Source: Denitromonas iodatirespirans (GTDB lineage: Bacteria > Pseudomonadota > Gammaproteobacteria > Burkholderiales > Rhodocyclaceae). Taken from it: a DNA stretch of 64,000 nt. The stretch lies in contig NZ_JAEKFT010000017.1 in the NCBI RefSeq assembly GCF_018524365.1, positions 47,846-111,845 of the forward strand. The letters are read 5' to 3'. The notes below the pieces were generated by a model. It saw only the letters and a program-made list of their open reading frames with translations. It did not search any database and was not told the DNA's origin. The translations under genes were made by a program, and so were the position numbers. This document shows, piece after piece, positions 30,111 through 40,000 of the stretch. Numbering within the stretch: position 1 is the stretch's first letter; every line of letters begins with the position of its first letter.

Positions 30111-30911
30111 ATGAAATCTTCGTTGCTGCCGTTGACCGCCGCCGCTGTCCTGGGCACCACCCTGTTCGCCCCGCTCGCCCATGCCGACACGGCCATGGCG
30201 GTAGCCAGCCGGCTCGACACCGTCGTCGCCAACAAGAAACTGACGGTGTGCACCACTGGCGACTACAAGCCCAACACCTATTTGAACCCGGAGACCAACG
30301 CCTTCGAAGGCATCGACATCGACCTGGCCAAGCACCTGGGCAAGAGCCTTGGCGCCGAAGTCAGCTTCGTCAAGACCTCCTGGCCGACGCTGATGAAGGA
30401 CTACGCCGCCGGCATGTGCGACATCGCCGTCGGCGGCATCTCGGTCACGCTCGACCGCGCCCGCCAGGCCTTCTACTCGGCCCCACTGGCCCGCTCCGGC
30501 AAGACGCCGATCACCCGCTGCGAGAACGTCGCCAAGTTCCAGACCCTGGAGCAGATCGATCAGCCCGACGTGACCGCCATCGTCAATCCGGGCGGCACCA
30601 ACGAGCGCTTCGCGCGCGCCAGCCTGAAGCAGGCGAAGATCGAGGTGTACAACGACAACGTCACCATCTTCGACCAGATCCTGCAAGGCAAGGCCGACCT
30701 GATGATGACCGACGCGGAAGAAACCCTGCTACAGCAGAAGCTGCGCCCGGGCCTGTGCGCGGTGCATCCCGAAGCGCCGTTCACCTTCTCGGAAAAGGCC
30801 TTCCTGCTGCCGCGCGGCGACGAAGTGTTCAAGCACTATGTCGACCAGTGGGCGCACCTGAGCCGTGAGGACGGCAGCCTGCAGAAGATCGTCAAAACCT
30901 GGCTGCCCTGA
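30111..30911 (+). CDS. Periplasmic cyclohexadienyl dehydratase PheC-like (SBP_bac_3 fold)
   Basis: 266 residues with AAGGAG 8 bases before the ATG. Signal peptide 1-25 (cut after AHA), then a type-2 periplasmic binding fold. TTGDYKPNTY, KTSWPTLMKDYAAG, GKTPITRC, FQTLEQIDQPDVTAIVNP, GGTNERFARA and ADLMMTDAEE closely follow Pseudomonas aeruginosa cyclohexadienyl dehydratase as I remember it. Glu165 in GGTNE corresponds to the catalytic Glu region. The enzyme turns prephenate or arogenate into phenylpyruvate or phenylalanine in the periplasm. It sits 58 bases after an arylpyruvate oxidoreductase. The alternative is an amino-acid ABC-transporter binding protein, but no permease genes are near. 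Confidence 0.8.
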   Translation: MKSSLLPLTAAAVLGTTLFAPLAHADTAMAVASRLDTVVANKKLTVCTTGDYKPNTYLNPETNAFEGIDIDLAKHLGKSLGAEVSFVKTSWPTLMKDYAAGMCDIAVGGISVTLDRARQAFYSAPLARSGKTPITRCENVAKFQTLEQIDQPDVTAIVNPGGTNERFARASLKQAKIEVYNDNVTIFDQILQGKADLMMTDAEETLLQQKLRPGLCAVHPEAPFTFSEKAFLLPRGDEVFKHYVDQWAHLSREDGSLQKIVKTWLP

Positions 30912-30933
30912 TCCGCCCGCCCGGCGCCCGCAC

Positions 30934-32610
30934 TCACGCGGGTGCCGGGCGCTCGAACGGAATCGACACGCGGAAGGTGGTGCCTTCGCCGACCGTGCTG
31001 CGCACCGTGATCCGGCCACCGTGTTTTTCGACGATGCCGTAGGACAGGGCCAGCCCCAGGCCGGTGCCCTGGCCGACCGGCTTGGTGGTGAAGAAGGGGT
31101 CGAACAGGCGGCCGAGGTGTTCGTCGGGAATACCGCAGCCGGTATCGGTCACCTCCACCCACACACCGTCGGCGCCCTGGCCAGTGCGCAAGGTGATGGT
31201 GCCGGCACCGGCAATGGCCTGGCCGGCATTGACAATGAGATTGAGAAACACCTGGTTGAGCTGCGAGGGCAGGCACTCGACCGGGGCGATCCCGGCGTAG
31301 TCGCGCACCAGCGTGACCCGGTGCTTCATGTCGGTCAGCGCGATGTTGGCCGTGGCCTCCAGCCCGCGTTCGAGCGAGGCGCTCTGCCATTCGTCGTCGC
31401 TGCCGGCATGGGAAAAATCGCGCAGATCTTGCACGATCTGCCGCACCCGCTGGAGCCCGTCATGCGACTCGTCGAGCAGCGCCACGACATCCTCGCGCAC
31501 GAAGTCCACATCGGCCGCCGCGCGCGCCGCCGCGTAGGCCTGCATCGCCTCGCTGTCCGGCGACAGGTTGGCGCGCAGACTCCGGTCGCAGGTGTCGAGC
31601 AGCGCGAGCAGACTGCCCACGTACTGGCGCAGCGTGGACAGATTGGTACCGACGAAACCCACCGGGTTGTTGATTTCATGCGCCACCCCGGCCGCCAACT
31701 GGCCGATCGAGGCCAGCTTCTCGGACTGCAGCAGTTGCTGGTGCGTCGTCTCCAGGGCCTGGTTGGCCGCTTCCAGCTCGGCATTGCGCTCCTTGAGCGC
31801 CGTCTCGGTGCGCAGGATGTTGGTCACGTCCTGGCCGAGCGTGAAGACGCCGATCACCTCGCCGTCCGGCGCGCGATGCGGCGCCGTGCTCACCTGCAGG
31901 TAGCCGTCGCTGCCGTCGGGCCGGACGAAGGCGCGGTGATAGGCGCTCGGCACGCCCGCCAGCGCCTGATGAAAGTACCCCTCGATCTGGGCATACACCG
32001 CATCGCCCACCAGCTCGCGCAGGGTCTTGCCGTCCTGGCCCGGTTGCGTGGCGCCGAAGATCAGCTCTCGCTCGTTGCTGTAGACGCAGCGCAGATCCGC
32101 ATCGAAGAAAGCCAGCTTGCCGGGCACATTGTTCATCACCAGATCGAGCTGGCGCGCGCGTGCCTCGGCCTCGCGCTCGGCCCGCTTGCGCGCCGTCACG
32201 TCGGTCCAGATGGTGACGAAGCCCCCGCCGGGCAAGGGCTCGCCGCGGATGTCGATGACCGAGCCGTCGGGGCGGTCACGCTCGAAGTGATGCGGCTCGC
32301 GCCGGCGGGCGCGTTCGACCAGCTGGTCGGCCAGCACCTCCGGATCGCCTTCGCCATACTCCCCGCGCCGCGCGTTGAACAGGAACATCTCGCGCAGGCT
32401 TGGCATGCCATGGTCGAAGAGATGGTCGGGAAAGCCGAGCATCTGGCGCGCACGCCGGTTGAAGATGCGCACGTTCGCACCGGCATCGACCAGCGCCACG
32501 CCGACCGGCAGGTTGTCGAGCAGGACGGCGATCTCGGCGGCATCGTCCGGCGCGGGCGACACCTCCGCCGTGGCCGTGGGCTGCGTTGCGTCGTACACCG
32601 GGGGGGTCAT
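30934..32610 (-). CDS. Soluble PAS-PAS sensor histidine kinase
   Basis: 558 residues, no membrane segment, strong Shine-Dalgarno (GAGGAG). PAS domains at about 25-140 and 150-268, a short coiled coil (270-298), then the HisKA box LASIGQLAAGVAHEINNP with His311 as phosphorylation site. The HATPase domain follows (NQVFLNLIVNAGQAI, DTGCGIP, FFTTKPVGQGTGLGLALSYGIV). The second PAS (CVYSNERELIFGATQPGQDG) is of the PAS_4 kind. No response regulator is adjacent, so the partner is elsewhere. Signal unknown. Convergent with the pheC-like gene. Confidence 0.93.
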   Translation of the reverse strand: MTPPVYDATQPTATAEVSPAPDDAAEIAVLLDNLPVGVALVDAGANVRIFNRRARQMLGFPDHLFDHGMPSLREMFLFNARRGEYGEGDPEVLADQLVERARRREPHHFERDRPDGSVIDIRGEPLPGGGFVTIWTDVTARKRAEREAEARARQLDLVMNNVPGKLAFFDADLRCVYSNERELIFGATQPGQDGKTLRELVGDAVYAQIEGYFHQALAGVPSAYHRAFVRPDGSDGYLQVSTAPHRAPDGEVIGVFTLGQDVTNILRTETALKERNAELEAANQALETTHQQLLQSEKLASIGQLAAGVAHEINNPVGFVGTNLSTLRQYVGSLLALLDTCDRSLRANLSPDSEAMQAYAAARAAADVDFVREDVVALLDESHDGLQRVRQIVQDLRDFSHAGSDDEWQSASLERGLEATANIALTDMKHRVTLVRDYAGIAPVECLPSQLNQVFLNLIVNAGQAIAGAGTITLRTGQGADGVWVEVTDTGCGIPDEHLGRLFDPFFTTKPVGQGTGLGLALSYGIVEKHGGRITVRSTVGEGTTFRVSIPFERPAPA

Positions 32611-32778
32611 GCCCTACTCCTCTGAAGAAAACGCGAGCCACCCCGGGCGGCCTGACCCCCGCGGGAACTGGGCGACGCCCGACTCAGGCGGCGCTCCCTG
32701 TTATCTCGGCCGGCCGCCACCGGACTTTAGCCGGGCGCTTGACCGTCGCCCGCGTCAGTCGCGACACTGGCGCTTGCC

Positions 32779-33840
32779 ATGAACACACCTCCCCTCAAGG
32801 GCCGCGGCACCGGCGAGCGCCCGGACAGCCGCTTTGCCGACTGGCAGCGCGAAGCCTGCGACGACGGCTGGCCGGTGCAGGACGACACCCCGGCGCCGGC
32901 CACCGAACTGATGATCGACACGGCGCGCTCGGTGATCAGCTACAACCAGTCGCCCGACGTGCCCTTCGACCGCTCGATCAACCCCTACCGGGGCTGCGAG
33001 CATGGTTGCGTCTATTGCTTCGCGCGCCCGAGCCATGCCTGGCTGGGCCTGTCGCCGGGCCTGGATTTCGAGACCCGCCTGGCCTGGAAGCCCGACGCCG
33101 CCGCACGCCTGCGCGAGGAACTGGCCGCGCGCAGCTATCGTTGTGCGCCGATCGCGCTGGGCGTCAATACCGATGCCTACCAGCCGGTCGAGCGGCAGCT
33201 CGGCATCACGCGGGAGATTCTCAAGGTGCTCGACGCCACCGCGCATCCGGTGGTGATCATCACCAAGTCGGCCCTGATCGAGCGCGATATCGACATCCTG
33301 AGCACGATGTCGCGCCGTCGTCTGGTGCAGGTGATGGTGTCGGTCACCACCCTGGAGCCCGACCTGGCGCGCACGCTGGAGCCGCGTGCGCCGGCCCCGC
33401 ACCGGCGCCTGCGCACCATCGCTGCGCTGGCCGAGGCCGGGGTGCCGGTCGGCGTGCTGTTCGCGCCGCTGATCCCGGCGCTCAACGATGCGGAAATGGA
33501 AACCGTGTTGGCCGAGGCGGCCGGGCGGGGCGCCAGCACGGCCGGCTACGGCCTGCTGCGCCTGCCGCGGGAAGTGGGGCCGTTGTTCGAGGGCTGGCTG
33601 CGCGACCATGCGCCCGAGCGGGCCGAGCATGTGATGAGCCTGCTGCGGCAGCTGCGCGGCGGGCGGGTGAACGATCCGCGCTTCGGCCAGCGCATGCGTG
33701 GCACCGGGCTCTTTGCCGATCTCTACCGCCAGCGTTTTGCGCTGGCCTGCCGGCAACTTGGTCTCGCGCCACGCCATCTCGCGCTCGACACCGAAGGCTT
33801 TCTGCCGCCGGGCGACACGCGCCAGGGGTGCCTGTTCTGA
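32779..33840 (+). CDS. PA0069-family radical SAM protein
   Basis: 353 residues. The CxxxCxxC cluster CEHGCVYC (Cys73, 77, 80) binds the 4Fe-4S of radical SAM enzymes. INPYRGCEHGCVYCFARPSH (in part) and ALGVNTDAYQPVER are typical of the family related to spore photoproduct lyase (Rv2578c/PA0069 type). Substrate unknown. It is divergent from the histidine kinase and convergent with the PilJ-domain gene. It may be a stand-alone housekeeping or DNA/RNA-modifying enzyme; nothing nearby decides this. Confidence 0.88.
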   Translation: MNTPPLKGRGTGERPDSRFADWQREACDDGWPVQDDTPAPATELMIDTARSVISYNQSPDVPFDRSINPYRGCEHGCVYCFARPSHAWLGLSPGLDFETRLAWKPDAAARLREELAARSYRCAPIALGVNTDAYQPVERQLGITREILKVLDATAHPVVIITKSALIERDIDILSTMSRRRLVQVMVSVTTLEPDLARTLEPRAPAPHRRLRTIAALAEAGVPVGVLFAPLIPALNDAEMETVLAEAAGRGASTAGYGLLRLPREVGPLFEGWLRDHAPERAEHVMSLLRQLRGGRVNDPRFGQRMRGTGLFADLYRQRFALACRQLGLAPRHLALDTEGFLPPGDTRQGCLF

Positions 33841-33841
33841 C

Positions 33842-33865
33842 GCGTGGCGAGCCGCTCCGCCACGC
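33842..33865. terminator. Hairpin between convergent genes
   Basis: Perfect 8-bp stem gcgtggcg / cgccacgc with an 8-base loop, 1 base after the radical SAM stop and 19 bases beyond the PilJ-domain stop. No strong T run on either side, so only a probable terminator. Confidence 0.45.
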
Positions 33866-33884
33866 CCGAAAAATGCTCAGGCGC

Positions 33885-34703
33885 TCAGCCCTGGGTCGCC
33901 AGCGTTTCGTACAGGCCGACCACCAGGTTGAGCTGCTCGAGAATCCGTTCGCTGGTGGTGGCGACGGCCTTCAGCGCCTTGGGCGAGTTGTCCTGGGACA
34001 GCGCGTTCTCGAAGAAGAACCACTGCTGGTCGGCCAGCGCCAGTTCGCTGGTGATCCGGGCCGAATTCTGCGGCGCTGCCTTGAGCAGGCTGAAGGCGGC
34101 GATGAATTCCTCGCGCGCCTTGGCCAGGGCCGCCACCGCCGCTTTCGACTCGACGCCGTAGCGCGCGAAGAAGACGAACTTGGCCATGCGCTGCGACAGC
34201 ATCCGCTGACGCCCGGCGACGTTGATCAAGTGCCCCACCGGCGAGCCGGACGAGCGCTCGTAGGCCAGCGTGGCGGCATGCGCGGCGCCGAGCACCGCTT
34301 CGTTGCGCGCATAGAGCTGGGCGGCTACCTCCGGCGACGGCGGGCTGAGCAAGACCGTGCGGTAGCTTTGCCAGTCGGCCGCCAGCTGCACCAGCGCCGT
34401 CTGCACCTCGGTCGTGGGTTGCAGGCGCGACAACTCGCTCATCTGCGTCTCGAACAGGCTCATCGACGACTGCAGCAGCGGCCCGGCCATCTCGGGCGCC
34501 ACGCCGAGCGCCTGCATCAGCCAGGCCTTGGCGCAGCGTTGCGAGAGCATGCGCTGGCGGCCCGCCTTGTTGATCGCCTGCGGCAGGGTCAAGGCGGCTT
34601 CCGCAGTGCCGACGGCAGCCGCGGGGGCCGCCCAGGCGCCGGGCAGCATGCCCAGGCCGGCCATGCCGGCGGCGGCCTTGATGAGGTCTCGTCTGTGGAT
34701 CAT
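33885..34703 (-). CDS. Tat-type exported protein with two PilJ-like (PF13675) repeats
   Basis: 272 residues from ATG 34703. The N-terminus MIHRRDLIKAAAGMAGLG has a twin-arginine and a hydrophobic stretch ending AWA-A, suggesting export by Tat. The rest holds two copies of the type IV pili methyl-accepting chemotaxis transducer N-terminal domain, each opening with the same motif: INKAGRQRMLSQR (44-56) and INVAGRQRMLSQR (160-172). That domain is usually a periplasmic sensor inside PilJ or NarX-like proteins; here it is free, with no kinase or MCP part. Ligand and partner are unknown. Confidence 0.8.
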   Translation of the reverse strand: MIHRRDLIKAAAGMAGLGMLPGAWAAPAAAVGTAEAALTLPQAINKAGRQRMLSQRCAKAWLMQALGVAPEMAGPLLQSSMSLFETQMSELSRLQPTTEVQTALVQLAADWQSYRTVLLSPPSPEVAAQLYARNEAVLGAAHAATLAYERSSGSPVGHLINVAGRQRMLSQRMAKFVFFARYGVESKAAVAALAKAREEFIAAFSLLKAAPQNSARITSELALADQQWFFFENALSQDNSPKALKAVATTSERILEQLNLVVGLYETLATQG

Positions 34704-34791
34704 CGCGTCACCCAAATCGGGAAATGGAAGCATGCTCTAACGGCCGGGCGCCGGATTCCTTGATGCAGGGCAACATGCCCGTCGATACGCG

Positions 34792-36246
34792 TCAGGCGGT
34801 GCCGCCGACCGTCAGCCGATCGATGCGCAGGGTCGGCTGGCCGACGCCTACAGGCACGCTCTGGCCGTCCTTGCCGCAGGTGCCCACACCGGGGTCGAGG
34901 GCCATGTCGTTGCCGATCATCGCCACACGGGTAAGCGCGTCGGGGCCGTTGCCGATCAGGGTCGCGCCCTTGACCGGACGGGTCACCTTGCCCTTCTCGA
35001 TGAGGTAGGCCTCGGCGGTCGAGAAGACGAACTTGCCCGAAGTGATGTCCACCTGCCCACCGCCGAAATTGACCGCGTACAGTCCGCGGTCGACCGAGGC
35101 GATGATCTCCTGCGGGTCGTGCTGGCCGTTCAGCATGTAGGTGTTGGTCATGCGCGGCATCGGCAGATGGGCGAAGGATTCGCGCCGGCCGTTGCCGGTG
35201 GGGGCAGAGCCCATCAGGCGGGCATTGAGCATGTCCTGCATGTAGCCGGTAAGGATGCCGTCCTCGATCAGCGTGGTGCACTGCGTCGGGTTGCCTTCGT
35301 CGTCGACGGTGAGCGAGCCGCGCCGGTCGGCCAGCGTGCCGTCGTCCACCACGGTGACGCCCTTGGCCGCCACCTGCTGCCCCATGCGGCCGGCGAAGGC
35401 CGAGCTGCCTTTGCGGTTGAAGTCGCCCTCCAGGCCGTGGCCGATGGCCTCGTGCAACAGGATGCCGGGCCAGCCCGAGCCAAGCACCACGGTCATGGTG
35501 CCGGCCGGCGCCGGATCGGCGGCCAGGTTGACGCTGGCCTGATGCACCGCGGCGCGGGCGTATTCGCGCAGGCGCGTGTCATCGAACCAGGCGTAGTCGA
35601 AGCGCCCGCCGCCACCGCCGCTGCCCTGCTCGCGGCGCCCGTTCTCTTCCATGATGACGGTGATCGACACGCGCACCAGCGGGCGCACGTCGGCGGCCAG
35701 GTGGCCGTCGTTACGCGCCACCAGGATGGTCTCCCAGGAGCCCACCAGGTGGGCCATCACTTCCTTCACCCGGCCATCTTCGGCACGGGCGAACTGTTCG
35801 AGCCGCTCGAGCAGGCGCACCTTGTCGGTGTCGGCCAGCGACAAGAAGGGGTCGATGCCGCGGTAGCGCGAGGGCGCCGTCACCGCCGCGCCGATGCGCG
35901 TGCGCCCGTTGCCGCCGGCCTCGCCGATGGCGCGGGTGGCATCGGCCGCGGCCATCAGGGCCGGCAGGCTGATGTCGTCCGAATAGGCGAAGGCGGTCTT
36001 CTCGCCGCTGATGGCGCGCACGCCGACGCCCTGGTCGATGTTGAAACTGCCCGACTTGACGATGCCCTCTTCGAGGCTCCAGGCCTCGGTGCGGTGGTAC
36101 TGGAAGTAGAGGTCGGCGTAGTCGACCCGGTGGGCGTGCAGGCGGCCGAAAACTTGCTCCAGCGCCGACAGGTCGAGGCCGGTCGGCGTCAGCAGGTGGT
36201 TTTCGGCGATGCTCAGGGCTTGCGTGTGATCGGTCATGGTGTCCAC
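34792..36246 (-). CDS. tldD: Metalloprotease TldD
   Basis: 484 residues. TldD with TldE forms a zinc protease that trims unfolded peptides and matures some peptide antibiotics. HEAIGH at 265-270 gives the zinc His residues and catalytic Glu. The conserved [19 protein letters not shown] and [21 protein letters not shown] are also present. The neighbours yhdP and the nitrilase gene match the common proteobacterial yhdP-nit-tldD order. tldE is not in the window. Confidence 0.95.
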   Translation of the reverse strand: MDTMTDHTQALSIAENHLLTPTGLDLSALEQVFGRLHAHRVDYADLYFQYHRTEAWSLEEGIVKSGSFNIDQGVGVRAISGEKTAFAYSDDISLPALMAAADATRAIGEAGGNGRTRIGAAVTAPSRYRGIDPFLSLADTDKVRLLERLEQFARAEDGRVKEVMAHLVGSWETILVARNDGHLAADVRPLVRVSITVIMEENGRREQGSGGGGGRFDYAWFDDTRLREYARAAVHQASVNLAADPAPAGTMTVVLGSGWPGILLHEAIGHGLEGDFNRKGSSAFAGRMGQQVAAKGVTVVDDGTLADRRGSLTVDDEGNPTQCTTLIEDGILTGYMQDMLNARLMGSAPTGNGRRESFAHLPMPRMTNTYMLNGQHDPQEIIASVDRGLYAVNFGGGQVDITSGKFVFSTAEAYLIEKGKVTRPVKGATLIGNGPDALTRVAMIGNDMALDPGVGTCGKDGQSVPVGVGQPTLRIDRLTVGGTA

Positions 36247-36282
36247 ATCGGCCGCCGTTCGGGCGCGGCCTGTTCGATGAAT

Positions 36283-37098
36283 TCAGGGAAGGCGGCGGTG
36301 CTTGAGCGCCGGCAGGCGGGTGCGCACGTCGCGCAGGCGCGCGGGGTCCATCTCGGCCACCACCACGCCGGGCCCTTCGGCCTGACGCGCCAGCACCTCG
36401 CCCCACGGATCGATGATCAGCGTATCACCATAGGTGCGCCGCCCGCTCGGATGGCGGCCGCCTTGCGCCGGGGCCATCACGTAGCACTGGTTCTCGATGG
36501 CGCGGGCACGCAGCAGCACCTCCCAGTGGGCCAGCCCGGTGGTGTAGGTGAAGGCCGCCGGCAGCACGATCAGGTCTACCGGCCCCATGGCGCGAAACAG
36601 TTCGGGAAAGCGCAGGTCGTAGCACACCGACAGGCCGACCCGGCCGCAGGGCGCGTCGAAGGTGACCACCGCCTCGCCCGGCTCGATGGTCTCCGCCTCG
36701 TCGTAGCGCTCGGCGCCGTTGTCGAAGCCGAACAGGTGGATCTTGTCGTAGCGCACCACCCGCTCGCCGTCCGGGTTGAACACCAGCGTGGCATTGCGCA
36801 CCTTGTCGCCGGCATCGGCGACCAGCGGCGAGGTGCCGCCGACCAGCCAGATACCATGGCGCCGGGCGGTCGCCTGCAAAAAATGCTGGATCGGTCCGTC
36901 GCCGTCACGCTCGCGCAGGCGCACCTTGTCTTCCTCGTCGCTGCTGATGAGCGGGAAGTACTCGGGCAGCGCGATCAGCTGCGCGCCGGCGGCGGCCGCC
37001 TCGGCCACCAGCTCGCCAGCCATCTTGAGATTTTCGTCCACCGCCGGACCGGACACGGTCTGGATGGCGGCGATGCGCACGGGCGCGTCAAAGCTCAT
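36283..37098 (-). CDS. Carbon-nitrogen hydrolase (Nit1/deaminated glutathione amidase type)
   Basis: 271 residues. The catalytic triad of the nitrilase superfamily is in place: Glu46 (LPEYF), Lys119 (YDKIHLF) and Cys159 (SVCYDLRFPELFR). CYDLRFPELFR and the length fit the Nit1-like branch that hydrolyses deaminated glutathione. It lies 1 base from yhdP and 36 bases before tldD in the same direction, so these three are one operon. Substrate assignment is by family. Confidence 0.88.
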   Translation of the reverse strand: MSFDAPVRIAAIQTVSGPAVDENLKMAGELVAEAAAAGAQLIALPEYFPLISSDEEDKVRLRERDGDGPIQHFLQATARRHGIWLVGGTSPLVADAGDKVRNATLVFNPDGERVVRYDKIHLFGFDNGAERYDEAETIEPGEAVVTFDAPCGRVGLSVCYDLRFPELFRAMGPVDLIVLPAAFTYTTGLAHWEVLLRARAIENQCYVMAPAQGGRHPSGRRTYGDTLIIDPWGEVLARQAEGPGVVVAEMDPARLRDVRTRLPALKHRRLP

Positions 37099-37099
37099 G

Positions 37100-40000
37100 T
37101 CACTTACTCCCGGCGCCGCCCTCCGGCGGCGCGGCCTCGATGCGGGTCACCACCGGATCGCTCCAGGTGCCCGTCACATGGTATTCGAAGGCGAAGGCTT
37201 TCTCGACCGGGTCTTTCAAGGCTTTCTGCACCAGGTAGGTCACCACCCCGGCCACCGGGTTGACGGCCCCCAGCGCGGCGCCGACGGCCACCGATTCGCT
37301 CAGCGTCGGTTGAACGTTGACGTTCAGATCCTGGGTTTCGTTCTTGACGTTGGCCGAGCCGCGCATGAAGACCTTGGCAGACGGGCCGCGGATCTCCAGC
37401 GAATCGGTGCGCAGCACGCCCTGATCGACATCGATGCTACCGGAAATGCTGTCGAAGGCGAATCCTTCGCTGAACACGTCGCGGAAGTCGAGCGTGATGC
37501 GGCGCGGCAGCGACTGCAGGCTGAGGACGCCGAGCAATCGCCCGACACCGGGTTCGAGCTTGCGGAACTGGCCGTTCTCGGCATTCAGGGTCAACATGCC
37601 CTTCATCGTCGCCACATTGAGATCGGTCGGCGCGCCCTGCCAAGCCACCTTGCCGGCCAGCTTGGCGCTGCCGCCCTGCACCGCTTCGGCATGGCCCAGG
37701 CGCTTGAGCAGGGCGCCCGTATCGGTGCTGTCGAGCGAAAAATCCAGTTCGGTGCGCGCCGGCGCCTGCGGCCACCACTGGCCCGAGCCGGTCAGCACGC
37801 CGTCCGCGCTGGCCAGTTTCAGCTGGTTCAGATGCCACAGGCCGCCGCGGTTGAAGGCCGTCACTTCGAGGCGCCCGAGCTCGAGGTCGCGCAGGCCGAA
37901 GCGCTCGATCACCACATCCAGCGCCGGCAGCGATTCGAGCGGCTCGAGGTCGGCCGCACCTTCGGCCTCGGCCTCGCCCTTCTTGAGCAGCAGATGACTG
38001 AAGCGCGCATGCACCGCGCCCTCGCCGCCCTGCTGCCAATCGATCTCCCCGGCGGCCTCCTTGGCGCGGAGCTTCACCCGCCAGCGATCCTTGTCCTGCC
38101 GGGCCTCGGCCCGGACGGCGTGAAGATCGGTGCCAGCCACCGTCAATCGCGGCGTATCCAGGACCACGCGCTCGATCGGCAGCGCGCCGCCCGCCTCCGA
38201 CGACATCGACGACACGGCGCGCCAGGCATCCACATCGACATGCGGCTGCGCGATGGCGATGCGCACACCGCGCTCGCCCGCCGGCACCGGCGCGCCTATG
38301 CCCAGGCCGCCGCGCAGCGGTGCGCCCTCGTCGCGCGGAATCGTCAACTGCAGGCTCGCCCGGTCGGCCAGCTTCGCCTCCAGGCTCACCGGCGCGCCCG
38401 GCTGCACCTTGAAGGCGGCGCGCAGCGGCCATGCCTCGGTCGCCGACTTGTTGAAGGGCGCCGGCAGGCTGCTGGAGACGCCGGACAGCGGCGCCTCGAC
38501 CACCACCTCCGCCTCGCGCCCGCGCACCACGACCTGCGCCGACCACGGCGTCTCGCCGGACAGATGGGCCAGCGCCGGCCAGGCATAGGCGGCCTGCAAC
38601 GCCGCCATCTGCGCCTCGCCGCGCGCCTCGAAACGCACGCCGCGATCGGCCAGGGTGGTGGCCGTCAGTTGCAGCGGCTTGCCGAACAGCGTGCCGCTCG
38701 CCTGCGGAATGCTCAGTGCGTTGGCGGTGAAATTGACCTGCCCCGCGGCATCGGCGATGGGCGCCAGGCCCGGCACCAGCGTCAGCGCGTTGTCCTTGAA
38801 GCGATAGCGGCCGGTCACCTCGGTGTCGGCCACATGGCGGAGCGGCATCACCAGTTTGAGATCCAGCATGCCATCGCCCTCGGCGCGCATGTCATCGGTG
38901 AAGCCATCGATCCGCGCGCGCACCGGGCTGTCGCCGACGAAGCGCAGGAAGTCCTGCGTGCCGCCCGTGGCCACGCCGGTGATGGTCAGCACCTCATCCG
39001 GCACGTCGAGATCGGGCAGCACCACCCGCACCTTGCCCAGGCGCACGCCATAGATGCGCCCCTGGTTGGCGGTGATCTCCATGCGCGCGCCTTCGAAGCG
39101 CAGCCCGCCCTCGATCGCCTCGATGGCCGGCCAGGCCTTGGCGTAGTCGAGCTTGGCGCGGCTGATCCGGCCGGTGATGAGGAAGATGCCGCCGCCTTCG
39201 CGGAACGGGAAGTCCGCCAGGTCGCCCTGCAGGCGCAGGCGCACGTCATGCGCACGGCCGGCGGTGATGCTGTCGCGCAGCCACACCCGAGTGTCCTGGT
39301 TGACCACCTTGGGCATGTAGCGCCAGACCGCGGTGCCGTCGGCTTCGCTCAGGCGTGCCTGCAGATCGATCACCCCCGGCCCGTCGACGCTCGGCGCGTA
39401 GTAGCCGCTGGCCTCGCCCTGGGCATCGGCATTGGCGAAGCGGGCGCGGTCCAGCGTCACCCGCAGCGCGCCGTCACGCCGCTGCCAGCCGCCTTCGGCA
39501 AACAGGGTATCGAAGCCCAGCGGCGCCTCGAACACCGCCGGCAGATCGAGCGTCATGCTTTCGCTGTCGAGCGTGTAGCGGCCGCTGCCCTGGTTGCCGG
39601 CCAGGTGCCCGCGAATGCCGCCCAGGCCCGGCAGGTTGTCGCGTGCCCGCATGCCGACGCCGTCGAAATCGGCCGACACCTGCCAGGCCGACGGCGCAGC
39701 GGCCTCGCCGGTCCATTGCAATTGCACCTGGCTGAAGCGCCCGGTCGGCGCCAGCGCGGCCAGGCGCGAGCGCACCGCCTCGTCGAAAGGCAGATGGGCC
39801 CCCAACGCCGACAGGGCCGCCAGATCGAGCTGGTTGACCTCGACCCGCGTCACCTGCCCGGCGCCGTCGCCCTTGCGGCTGATGCGCAGATCGGTCGGCG
39901 CGATGGCAATCCCATCGCCGGCGTCGAGGCTCAGGCCACGACTGGTGAGCACCGTCTCGGTGGCGCTCTTCTGGGCGCCGAGCCGGCCGGCCACTTGGTC

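Noticed and set aside
30111..30911. Amino-acid ABC-transporter binding protein
   Set aside because: The fold is shared, but the run of motifs from TTGDYKP to GGTNE and the lack of permease genes fit cyclohexadienyl dehydratase better. Kept as the alternative in the feature entry.
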